64,000 nt of DNA from Streptomyces sp. SDr-06 (GTDB taxonomy: Bacteria; Actinomycetota; Actinomycetes; Streptomycetales; Streptomycetaceae): NCBI RefSeq assembly GCF_003324565.1, contig NZ_QOLA01000007.1:124001-188000 (forward strand). The letters run 5' to 3'. The translations under genes were made by a program, and so were the position numbers. The notes beneath the pieces were generated by a model. It worked only from the letters and a program-made list of their open reading frames with translations, did no database searches and was not told the DNA's origin. Of this stretch, positions 24,748 to 31,942 are shown piece by piece (the stretch's first letter is position 1; every line of letters begins with the position of its first letter).

Positions 24748-25310
24748 GCACCTACCAGGCCGCCTCCGGCCGCGGGCACTCCGGGATCGCCGAGCTCGCC
24801 GAGGGCAGCCGCATCATCCTCGAAGACCCCCAGGCGCCGGTCCCCGCCGAGGAGTTCAGCCCCGGGCTCGCCTTCAACGTCATCCCCTTCATCGACGAAC
24901 TCCTCGACACCGGGTTCACCCTGGAGGAGCTGAAGATGTTGCGGGAGTCCCGCAAGATCCTGGACATCCCGCACCTCGACGTCACCACCACCTGCGTCCG
25001 GGTGCCCGTCGTCAACGGCCACTCCGAAGCCGTGTGGATCGAGTGCGACAGCGACGTCGACCGGGCCGAACTGATCGCGGCGCTGGTCGCGTTGCCGGAG
25101 GTCGTCGTCCACGACCGGGACGTCGTCGGCGCCTTCCCGACGCCGCGCACCGCCGGGGCCGCCGACCACGTCCACGTCGGACGGATCCGCGTCACCCCGC
25201 ACGACCCGCGCGGCCTGTGGCTGTGGGTGGTGGCCGACAACCTGCGGATCGGGGCGGCCCTGAACGCCATCCAGATCGCCGAGGCGCTGAACGACAGGGG
25301 AGTGCTGTGA
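24732..25310 (+). CDS. Aspartate-semialdehyde dehydrogenase C-terminal domain, stand-alone
   Basis: A 192-residue protein that begins at VVVSTYQAASGRGHSG, which lies about 150 residues into a normal ASADH. It keeps the active-site Gln (TYQAASG), the dimer segment LAFNVIPFID and the substrate-binding and acid/base residues Arg and His in TCVRVPVVNGHSEA, and the closing DNLRIGAALNAIQIAE. The NADP-binding Rossmann domain and the nucleophilic Cys motif (usually N-C-S/T) are absent, and the 333-base upstream gap is too short and not homologous enough to hold them. It cannot be a normal dehydrogenase. The frame is intact and overlaps the aspartokinase start by four bases (GTGA), so it is probably expressed. 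Confidence 0.85.
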   Translation: MRVVVSTYQAASGRGHSGIAELAEGSRIILEDPQAPVPAEEFSPGLAFNVIPFIDELLDTGFTLEELKMLRESRKILDIPHLDVTTTCVRVPVVNGHSEAVWIECDSDVDRAELIAALVALPEVVVHDRDVVGAFPTPRTAGAADHVHVGRIRVTPHDPRGLWLWVVADNLRIGAALNAIQIAEALNDRGVL

Positions 25311-26398
25311 CCTCGCTCGCCCCCGCCGTGCTGAAGTTCGGCGGTTCCACCTTCGCCTCACCCGCCGCCTACGGCGAGTTGGCCGACGCGCTGTCCGCGA
25401 GGCTCGGCCGCGAGGGCCGTCCGCTGGCCGTCGTGGTGAGTGCCATGCCGGGCGAGACCGAGCGGCTGCGCGGCCGGCTGCACGCGGTCGCCCCCCACCC
25501 CGCCGACGAGTGCGCCGCGGGGCTGCTCACCCTCGCCGACACGGTCAGCGCCCACCTGCTGACGGCTGCCCTGCGCCACCTCGGCCGGCGCGCCACCGTG
25601 CTGGCCGGGCACCAGACGGGGTTCACCACCGCCGGCTCCTTCATGTGGGCGCGCCTGGACCGCGTCGATCCGGCCCCGCTGCGGGCCGCGTTCGCCGGAC
25701 ACGACGTGGTCGTCGTGCCGGGCGGCCAGGCCGTGGACGACCTCGGCCGGCCCACCTGGCTCGGCAAGAACAGCTCCGACCTGTCCGCGGTCGCCGCGGC
25801 CGTCGCCCTCGGCGCCGACACCTGCGAGATCCACTCCGACGTGGCGGGCATCCACAGCTGCGACCCGAACCGGGTCACCGGCACCCGGCTGCTCGACCAG
25901 GTGTCCTTCGCCGACGCCGCCACGATGTCCCGGCACGGCGCCAAGGTGCTGCACGACCGCTCCGTACGACTGGCCCGCGAGCACGGCGTCACCATCGTCT
26001 GCCGCCGCAACACGGCACCCTTCACCACGGGCACCGTGATCGGCCCCGAGGCCGCCCCGGCCGAGGCCGTGGTCCTCAACTCCCGCTCCGTGGTGCTGCG
26101 TTACCCCGACGGCGCCGCAGCGGACCGGGCCCACGACGCGTTCCGTTCGGACGGGGTGGCCGCGCTGCGCCTCGACGACCGCCCGGGCGTGGCGGTGATC
26201 GGCGGCTATGTGGACCACGAGGCGTGCGAGCGCCGCCACGGCCTGGCGCCCGGACGCGTCGTCGGCATCCCCGTGACCGTCCTCAGCGGGGGCCACGCCA
26301 CCGTGCACGTCGCCCCCGACGAGGCCGACGCCGTGCGCCTGGCCCAGAACCTGCACGACCGGCTGCCCGCCCGCACCGGGCGGGCCCTGCCGGTCTGA
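25307..26398 (+). CDS. Aspartokinase-like enzyme, short and divergent
   Basis: A 363-residue protein with GTG start overlapping the previous stop. The amino-acid kinase domain shows LKFGGSTFA at residue 8, the VVVPGGQAVDDLGRPTWLGKNSSDLSAVAAAVALGADTCEIHSDVAGIHSCDPNRV block, and the LLDQVSFADAATMSRHGAKVLHDRS segment, all aspartokinase hallmarks. Canonical G-R-G-G-S-D is G-K-N-S-S-D here. The enzyme is shorter than the usual 420 or more residues; the last 110 residues could hold at most one full or a degenerate ACT module, so feedback inhibition may be lost. It would make beta-aspartyl phosphate for the pathway, or act on a related beta- or gamma-carboxylate. Confidence 0.87.
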   Translation: MTSLAPAVLKFGGSTFASPAAYGELADALSARLGREGRPLAVVVSAMPGETERLRGRLHAVAPHPADECAAGLLTLADTVSAHLLTAALRHLGRRATVLAGHQTGFTTAGSFMWARLDRVDPAPLRAAFAGHDVVVVPGGQAVDDLGRPTWLGKNSSDLSAVAAAVALGADTCEIHSDVAGIHSCDPNRVTGTRLLDQVSFADAATMSRHGAKVLHDRSVRLAREHGVTIVCRRNTAPFTTGTVIGPEAAPAEAVVLNSRSVVLRYPDGAAADRAHDAFRSDGVAALRLDDRPGVAVIGGYVDHEACERRHGLAPGRVVGIPVTVLSGGHATVHVAPDEADAVRLAQNLHDRLPARTGRALPV

Positions 26399-26462
26399 TC
26401 CCGTCGCCCGCGGCGGCGCCGGGCCGCCGTGCACCTGAACCGCTCCAGGAAGGAGTACGAAG

Positions 26463-27482
26463 ATGACCGCCCTCGACCTCGCCGTCGCCCAGGACGCCAC
26501 CCTCGCCGAGATCGACCTGCCGGACAGCGTCCGCGACGGGCTCGGCGCCCAACTGGCCGCCGTGCCCGACCCGGTGGCCGACATCGACTGGTCGATGTCC
26601 CGCTACCTCCAGATCTTCGCCCAGCTGCCCATCCGGACGCTCCAGCAGATCCAGGACTTCGGCCGGCACCCCGACACCCCGGGTGTCGGATACGTCCGCA
26701 ACGCCCCCGTCGACACCCGGCTCCCCGGCACACCCACCGACGGCAGGCCGAGCCCCGACAAGGCCACCTTCGTGGCGGAAGGGGTGCTGCTCGGCCTGAG
26801 CGGACTGCTCGGCGAACCGGTCGGGTTCACCACCGAGAAGAACGGCCAACTGGTCCACGACGTCGTCCCCGTGCGGGGCGGCGCCACCACCCAGACCAAC
26901 CAGGGCTCGTCCGTCTTCCTCAACTTCCACCACGACATCGTCCACGACGCGAGCGGCCGCTACGACCTGGCGAGCCCGGACTTCCTCGTCCTGAGCTGCC
27001 TGCGCGCCGACCCCGAGGGCCTGGCCGCCACCTACTACGCGGATGCCCGCGACATCTGCCGGGCCCTGGACACCCCCACCCTGGAGATCCTGCGCAGCCC
27101 CCGGTTCCGGATGAACGCGCCCGGCAGCTACGTACGGGACGTGGCGGGCGGCGTCGACGTGCTGTCCGACCCGGTGCCGATGATCAGCGGGCCCGGGCAC
27201 TGCCCCGAGGTGTCGGCCGCCGCCAACGGCGTCCACCCGCTGGACGACGAGGCACGCGCGGCCCTCGACCGGCTCCAGAGTGCCTGCCGCGGGGTCGCCC
27301 ACGAGGTGTTCCTGCGGCCGGGACAGGTCCTGCTCATCAACAACCGCAAGGGTCTGCACGCCCGTTCGCAGTTCACCGCGCGCTACGACGGCCGGGACCG
27401 CTGGCTCCAGCGCGCCTACGTGCGCCGCAACCAGTGGGACCTGCGCCACCGGGGCGTGCCCGGCGTGCGCCGCCTCCACTGA
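26463..27482 (+). CDS. AsnO/VioC-type Fe(II)/2-oxoglutarate amino-acid oxygenase
   Basis: A 339-residue protein; GGAAGGAG precedes the ATG. It carries the clavaminate-synthase-like pattern: GYVRNAPVDTRLPGTPTDG, EKNGQLVHDVVPV, NFHHDIVHD with His-x-Asp metal ligands, LVLSCLRAD, NNRKGLHARSQF with the distal His, and YDGRDRWLQRAYVRR with the Arg that grips 2-oxoglutarate. AsnO and VioC beta-hydroxylate free Asn and Arg; here Asp in the HxD replaces the usual Glu of HxE. The substrate is likely an amino acid, and the operon suggests aspartate or a derivative. The truncated copy at 21298-22097 is its nearest relative in the window. Confidence 0.9.
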   Translation: MTALDLAVAQDATLAEIDLPDSVRDGLGAQLAAVPDPVADIDWSMSRYLQIFAQLPIRTLQQIQDFGRHPDTPGVGYVRNAPVDTRLPGTPTDGRPSPDKATFVAEGVLLGLSGLLGEPVGFTTEKNGQLVHDVVPVRGGATTQTNQGSSVFLNFHHDIVHDASGRYDLASPDFLVLSCLRADPEGLAATYYADARDICRALDTPTLEILRSPRFRMNAPGSYVRDVAGGVDVLSDPVPMISGPGHCPEVSAAANGVHPLDDEARAALDRLQSACRGVAHEVFLRPGQVLLINNRKGLHARSQFTARYDGRDRWLQRAYVRRNQWDLRHRGVPGVRRLH

Positions 27483-27537
27483 CGCGGCCCGACCGCCCCC
27501 ACCCCGCCCCATGCCCCACACCGGAGGACGACAGCTC

Positions 27538-28626
27538 ATGAGCAATGTGGCCGTCATCAACTACGGACCCCAGCTCGACTACGCGGCCATGCTCCCCGAA
27601 CTGGTCGACCGGCTCCAGGTGTTCAGCCACCACGAGCTGAAGAACACCGAGTCCTTCGCGCGCTACGAGTACGTCGAGAACTGCGAGGCCGTGCCGTACG
27701 CGGAACTCATGATCCGGCGCCTGGCCCGCGACGAGCCGTTCACGCACATCGTCACGGACAACGAGTACGACCTGGAACGGGCCGCGCGCCTGCGGGAAAG
27801 CCTCGGGATCCGGGGGCAGTCGGCGCGCAGCGCCCTCTCGTTCCGCGACAAGGTGGTGATGAAGGAGGTCGCGCGCCGCACCGTGCCCACGGCCGACTTC
27901 GCCCGCCTGGAGTCGATCGTCGATCTCACCGACTTCATCGCGGAGTCCGGCTACCCGGTCGTGGTCAAGCCGGTCAAGCAGGGCGGCTCCCGGGACATCT
28001 CCGTCCTGCGCGGCGAGGACGACCTCCTCGCCTTCAGCAGGACCGTGTGGCGCGAGGACCTCATGGTGGAGGACTTCGTCGACGGGCAGATGTACCACGT
28101 CGACGCGGTCATCGCCGACGGCTACCGGTTCGTCGCCTCCTCCCGCTATCTGCGCAGCTGCCTCGACGCCTTCGACGTGCCTCCCGCCGGCGCGTACCAC
28201 CTGGAGGTGTTCCACACGCCGGGCGACCGCCTGGTGCTCTGTGAGGTCGCCTCACGCGTGGGCGGCGACCGCATTCCCGCGCTGACCCGGGCGACCTACG
28301 GGGTGGACCTGCACACCGCCTCGCTGCGGCTGTCCTGCGATCTGCCCATGGACCCGCCCGCGACGACGCCCCCCGCCGAGGTGCACGGGTCCGTCTCGAT
28401 CCTGCCGCAGGGCCGCCCGGTGAACGTGCCCGGCAGACCCCCCTTCCCGTGGGTGACCCACTACGAGGTGAACGAGCGGATCGCACCCGACGCCGTGACC
28501 TTCTACAGCGCGTCCCACCTGTGCTTCGTCATCGTGCGGGGCGCCGACACGGCGGAAGTCGAACGGCGGCTCCTCGAGGCCGAGGCATGGCTCATGGCAC
28601 GGCTCGACGAACAGCCGGCCCCGTGA
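27538..28626 (+). CDS. ATP-grasp ligase, carboxylate-amine (L-amino acid ligase-like)
   Basis: A 362-residue protein; GGAGGA lies upstream of the ATG. The N-terminal Rossmann-like part (NVAVINYGP) leads into ATP-grasp elements: SFRDKVVMKEV near residue 100, YPVVVKPVKQGGSRDI near 140 (ATP-binding Lys), VEDFVDGQMYHVDAVI (magnesium/ATP loop) and LCEVASRVGGDRIP, where Glu and Arg belong to the metal and phosphate site. This layout is like BacD/DdaF-type and carbamoyl-phosphate-synthase-like ligases that form an acyl phosphate and then an amide. It would join two amino acids or cap one. It precedes the second ATP-grasp gene closely. Confidence 0.87.
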   Translation: MSNVAVINYGPQLDYAAMLPELVDRLQVFSHHELKNTESFARYEYVENCEAVPYAELMIRRLARDEPFTHIVTDNEYDLERAARLRESLGIRGQSARSALSFRDKVVMKEVARRTVPTADFARLESIVDLTDFIAESGYPVVVKPVKQGGSRDISVLRGEDDLLAFSRTVWREDLMVEDFVDGQMYHVDAVIADGYRFVASSRYLRSCLDAFDVPPAGAYHLEVFHTPGDRLVLCEVASRVGGDRIPALTRATYGVDLHTASLRLSCDLPMDPPATTPPAEVHGSVSILPQGRPVNVPGRPPFPWVTHYEVNERIAPDAVTFYSASHLCFVIVRGADTAEVERRLLEAEAWLMARLDEQPAP

Positions 28627-28646
28627 ATACGAGAGAGGCGAATCCG

Positions 28647-29675
28647 GTGTACAAGATCCTCGTCCTGGTGTCAGAGGCGTACAAGTTCAAGCTCGACAAC
28701 CACTCGATCATTCCGAGTGCCCTGTACCGCGAGGGGCACGAGGTGTCCATCGGCGACATCGACTCGCTGTGCGTGCACGACTCCGTCGTCGTGTGCGACC
28801 AGGTCAAGCTGTCGCGCGAATTCGAGGCGGGCGGCGACTTCCCGACGCTGAGCGAGTCCTATGCGTCGGCGGAGGACTTCGACCTCGTGTGGGTCCTCGC
28901 GGGCACCCATCCCGAATCGAGCAAGGACTACTTCCAGTTGATCTGGCTCCTCAATCAGAGGGTGCCCTTCGTCAACGACGCCACCGCGCTGTTCTACCTG
29001 AACTCGAAGACCAACCTGGGCGCGGTGGTGCCGTCCGAGAACCTGCCGGTGTCCTACGTCTCGAACGACTTCGACTTCCTGAACGACCTGGTGGGCTCCG
29101 ACAGCGAGCGCTCCTGGGTCATCAAGCCCACCAACGAGGGGTGCGGCGCCGACGTCTACGTGGTGAACGAGAAGGACCGCAACCGCTCGGCCCTGCTGAG
29201 CTCGGCCACGGGCAACGCCGCCTCGCGGTACATCAGTTACGGACGCGACATCATCGGCATGGCCAAGCGCCACACCGCGGTTCAGGAGTACATCCCCAAT
29301 GTGCGGACCAACGAGAAGCGCGTGATCATCGCCGGTGACACGGCGGTCTCCGGATTCCTGCGCTTCCACCGCGACAACGACAACCGCGCCAATGCCTCGG
29401 TGGGGGCCCGTTTCGAGGGACTGCGGCTCACTCCCGAGGAGGAGGAGGACTTCGTCCGCGTCCTGGGAAAGCGGCTGATGGCGCACGGCATCTACTACGT
29501 GGGGATCGACCTCGCCCACCCGTATGTGATCGAGATCAACATGGAGAACCCGGGAGGCCTGAACTACCACCGCCGCGCCACCGGGGAGGACCAGTCCTCC
29601 CACGCCGTCAACACGGTCCTCGCCGCCCTGCGCGCCGGAGGGAAGCTCGGCCCGGAGCGGCCCCCGCTGGTATAG
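28647..29675 (+). CDS. ATP-grasp ligase, glutathione synthetase-like
   Basis: A 342-residue protein. I chose GTG 28647 (GAGAGAGG upstream); a GTG at 28623 overlaps the previous stop. The N-terminal pre-ATP-grasp domain KILVLVSEAYKFKLDNHSII and VLAGTHPESSKDYFQLIWLL resembles GshB. The ATP-grasp fold shows SWVIKPTNEGCGADVYVV, VQEYIPN, EKRVIIAGD with SGFLRFHR, and YVIEINMENPGGLNY with the metal-binding Glu-x-Asn. It is distinct from the preceding ligase and closer to the GshB/RimK group. It is probably the second bond-forming enzyme in the pathway. Confidence 0.87.
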   Translation: MYKILVLVSEAYKFKLDNHSIIPSALYREGHEVSIGDIDSLCVHDSVVVCDQVKLSREFEAGGDFPTLSESYASAEDFDLVWVLAGTHPESSKDYFQLIWLLNQRVPFVNDATALFYLNSKTNLGAVVPSENLPVSYVSNDFDFLNDLVGSDSERSWVIKPTNEGCGADVYVVNEKDRNRSALLSSATGNAASRYISYGRDIIGMAKRHTAVQEYIPNVRTNEKRVIIAGDTAVSGFLRFHRDNDNRANASVGARFEGLRLTPEEEEDFVRVLGKRLMAHGIYYVGIDLAHPYVIEINMENPGGLNYHRRATGEDQSSHAVNTVLAALRAGGKLGPERPPLV

Positions 29676-29696
29676 CGGAACCCCTCTCCTCCGGGG

Positions 29697-30047
29697 TCAG
29701 TTCAGGCGCTTGCCGCTCGATGCGTCGACCAGGGCCCGCGTCCCGACCGGCTGCCGCACGGTGGTGCTGACGGGGCGCAGGGCTATGAAGGCCGGACACA
29801 TCTCGCCCTTCTCGCGGTGCGTCGCCACCCGCAGCGTCAGGGAGACGGTCTTCGCGGACTCGTCGGCCGTGAGCCGCGCCGACTGACAGCCGCCGACTTC
29901 CGTGGTGGCGGTGATGGTTCGGCCCTGGATGGTGACGGGCCGGCTGATGCTCCGCGTCACCAGCGGATCCGTGCCGCACCCGGACAGGGCGAGGCCTGCC
30001 ACGAGAACCAGGAGACCCACCGACACGTACCCCCGTCGTCTGCCCAT
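29697..30047 (-). CDS. Small secreted lipoprotein
   Basis: A 116-residue protein. The N-terminus has an arginine-rich start, a hydrophobic core (VGLLVLVAGLA) and a lipobox L-S-G-C near residue 21-24, so it is a predicted lipoprotein on the outer face of the membrane. The mature domain has two further cysteines (GGCQSAR and GEMCPAF) that could pair, and a beta-rich pattern. No family is recognised. It converges with the second ATP-grasp gene, 21 bases away, and is not evidently part of that operon. Confidence 0.75.
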   Translation of the reverse strand: MGRRRGYVSVGLLVLVAGLALSGCGTDPLVTRSISRPVTIQGRTITATTEVGGCQSARLTADESAKTVSLTLRVATHREKGEMCPAFIALRPVSTTVRQPVGTRALVDASSGKRLN

Positions 30048-30117
30048 GCCCGTGGGACGCGGCGCCCCCGCTCCCGGTTCCTTCCGCTTGCGCCGCGCGG
30101 GTGCGCAACCCGCGGGC

Positions 30118-31047
30118 TCAGCGCCGCAGGAGGGTCTCCTTCTCCAGGCGCGACAGTTTCTCGGGATTGCGCACGGCGTAGAGGCCGGTGATGAGCCCCT
30201 CGTCGATGCGCACTGCCACGACCGTGTCGATCGCGTCGTCGAACCGGAGCAGCAGCGCCGGACAGCCGTTGACCTGTGCGGGCCGCAGCGTCGCCGCGGT
30301 GAGGTTGCCCAGTCCGGCGGCCAGCAGCCGGCCCACCTTGTCGGCCCCCAGGACGGGCCGCAGGACGGCCTGCTTGATCCCGCCACCGTCCCCCAGGAAG
30401 ACGACGTCGGGCGCGAGGATGTCGAGCAGACCCCGCAAGTCGCCCGTCTCCACGGCCCGTTGGAAGGCTTCGAGCGCGTCCCGGGTCTCCCTGGCGGAGA
30501 CGATTCCGCGCGGACGGCGCGCCGCGACATGGGCCCGCGCCCGGTGCGCGATCTGGCGGACCGCGGCCGGGCTCTTGTCGACGGCCTCGGCGATCTCGTC
30601 ATACCCGAGGCCGAACACGTCCCGCAGCACGAACACCGCCCGCTCGGTGGGACTGAGCGTCTCCATCACCAGGAGCATCGCCATCGACACGCTGTCGGCC
30701 AGTTCGACGTCCTCGGCCACGTCGGGCGCGGTGAGCAGCGGCTCGGGCAGCCAGGTGCCGACGTACGACTCCTTGCGGCGGCCGAGCGTGCGCAGCCTGC
30801 TCAACGACTGGCGGGTGGTGATCCGGATCAGGTACGCACGCTCGTCACGCACCGCGCCGAGGTCGACCCCCGCCCACCGCAGCCAGGTCTCCTGCAGCAC
30901 GTCCTCCGCGTCGGCGGCCGAGCCGAGCATCTCGTACGCGACGGTGAACAGCAGGTTGCGCTGGGCGACGAACACCTCGGTGGCGGCGTCGAGCCCCCCG
31001 GCCGTCCCCTGCGCGTGCTCGTGGTGCTCACTGCGTTCGCTGTTCAC
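30118..31047 (-). CDS. ECF41-type RNA polymerase sigma factor with SnoaL-like C-terminal domain
   Basis: A 309-residue protein; GTG at 31047 has CAGGAG upstream. It holds sigma2 (FVAQRNLLFTVAYEMLGSAADAEDVLQETWLRW), the linker with WLPEPL, sigma4 (METLSPTERAVFVLRDVFGLGYDEIAEAVDKSPAAVRQIAHRARAHV), and a SnoaL-like C-terminal domain with DLRGLLDILAPDVVFLGDGGG and the terminal NPEKL, both known ECF41 signatures. ECF41 factors are regulated by this C-terminal extension and do not need an anti-sigma factor. It is divergent from the carboxymuconolactone-decarboxylase-like gene, the usual genomic partner and target. Its own promoter also matches. Confidence 0.92.
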   Translation of the reverse strand: MNSERSEHHEHAQGTAGGLDAATEVFVAQRNLLFTVAYEMLGSAADAEDVLQETWLRWAGVDLGAVRDERAYLIRITTRQSLSRLRTLGRRKESYVGTWLPEPLLTAPDVAEDVELADSVSMAMLLVMETLSPTERAVFVLRDVFGLGYDEIAEAVDKSPAAVRQIAHRARAHVAARRPRGIVSARETRDALEAFQRAVETGDLRGLLDILAPDVVFLGDGGGIKQAVLRPVLGADKVGRLLAAGLGNLTAATLRPAQVNGCPALLLRFDDAIDTVVAVRIDEGLITGLYAVRNPEKLSRLEKETLLRR

Positions 31048-31091
31048 CGGCTGCTCCTGCCTGTTCGCCCCGGACGGTGCCACGCCCACAA

Positions 31092-31118
31092 GACGCTGGG
31101 CCCTGCCGCCTTGTGACA
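31092..31118 (-). promoter_or_regulatory. ECF41-type promoter driving the sigma factor gene
   Basis: On the - strand, TGTCACA (31118-31112) is followed by a 16-base spacer and CGTC (31095-31092). That equals the described ECF41 promoter signature (TGTCACA, 16 bases, CGTC). The predicted start site lies roughly 40 bases before GTG 31047. It points to autoregulation. Confidence 0.75.
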
Positions 31119-31152
31119 CCGGCGATCCGTGGGCTACGTCACATCATCGTCC

Positions 31153-31179
31153 CGTCACAGCGAGCGGACGGCCGGCATC
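31153..31179 (+). promoter_or_regulatory. Near-match ECF41-type promoter for the decarboxylase-like gene
   Basis: On the + strand, CGTCACA (31153-31159), 16 bases, CATC (31176-31179). Each element has one mismatch to TGTCACA-N16-CGTC. It lies 50 bases before the ATG at 31229 and fits the expected ECF41 target arrangement. Confidence 0.55.
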
Positions 31180-31228
31180 TCTTGTTCGTCCAGCGCACCA
31201 CCACGACACAGCAAGTGAGGACGACGAC

Positions 31229-31723
31229 ATGGACGCCCGATTCAACATGTTCGAGAACGAGTTCGCCGTGAAGTTCGCCAAGCGGTTCGCCAATGCCGGC
31301 ATGGTGATCCACCAGTCTGCGCTGCCGGAGTCCACCCGGGAGTTGGTGTCACTGCGCGCCAGCCAGATCAATGGCTGCGGCTGGTGCGTGGACGCGCACA
31401 CCAAGGAGGCCGCGGCCGCGGGCGAGAGCGCCGTCCGGCTCCATCTGGTCGCCGCGTGGCGCGAGTCCACCGTGTTCACCGAGGCCGAGCGGGCCGCGCT
31501 GGCCCTGGCCGAGGAGGGCACCCGGATCGCCGATGCGCAGCAGGGCGTGTCCGACGAGACATGGGCCCTGGTTCGCAAGCACTACGACGACGATCAGATC
31601 GCGGCCCTTGTCGCGCTGGTCGCCCTGATCAACGCGGCCAACCGGCTGGCCGTGATCGTGCACCAGCGCGGCGGATCGTACGAGGTCGGGGCGTTCGCCG
31701 CCGCGCTCGACGGCCCGCACTGA
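31229..31723 (+). CDS. Carboxymuconolactone decarboxylase/AhpD-like protein
   Basis: A 164-residue all-helical protein; TGAGGA lies upstream of the ATG. It holds the signature LVSLRASQINGCGWCVDAHTKEA, with the Cys-x-x-Cys and the following His that form the redox and proton relay of AhpD-like alkylhydroperoxidases. Such genes are the conserved neighbours and targets of ECF41 sigma factors and are assigned to the carboxymuconolactone decarboxylase family. It probably works as a peroxidase or oxidoreductase rather than a decarboxylase. The true substrate is unknown. Confidence 0.9.
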   Translation: MDARFNMFENEFAVKFAKRFANAGMVIHQSALPESTRELVSLRASQINGCGWCVDAHTKEAAAAGESAVRLHLVAAWRESTVFTEAERAALALAEEGTRIADAQQGVSDETWALVRKHYDDDQIAALVALVALINAANRLAVIVHQRGGSYEVGAFAAALDGPH

Positions 31724-31741
31724 CCGGCAGCCCGCCCCGGC

Positions 31742-31761
31742 CCGGGATCACGAGATCCCGG
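31742..31761. terminator. Hairpin terminator after the AhpD-like gene
   Basis: CCGGGATC (31742-31749), loop ACGA, GATCCCGG (31754-31761) form a perfect 8-base stem. Flanking GCCCCGG and CGGGGC can lengthen the stem. Confidence 0.7.
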
Positions 31762-31942
31762 ACGGGGCGGCGCGGTCCCAGCGCCGGCGGCAGCGATCCG
31801 GGCCGCGTCCGCCGAGCGGCGGGGTGGGCAGCACCACCCCGCCGGGCACGTGGCCCCACCGGCGGCGCTGGGGGGACAGCCCGTCGGCGGGAGGGCGGCT
31901 GGCCCCATCGATCGGATGGGACGCATGGGCGAGGCTCGGAGC

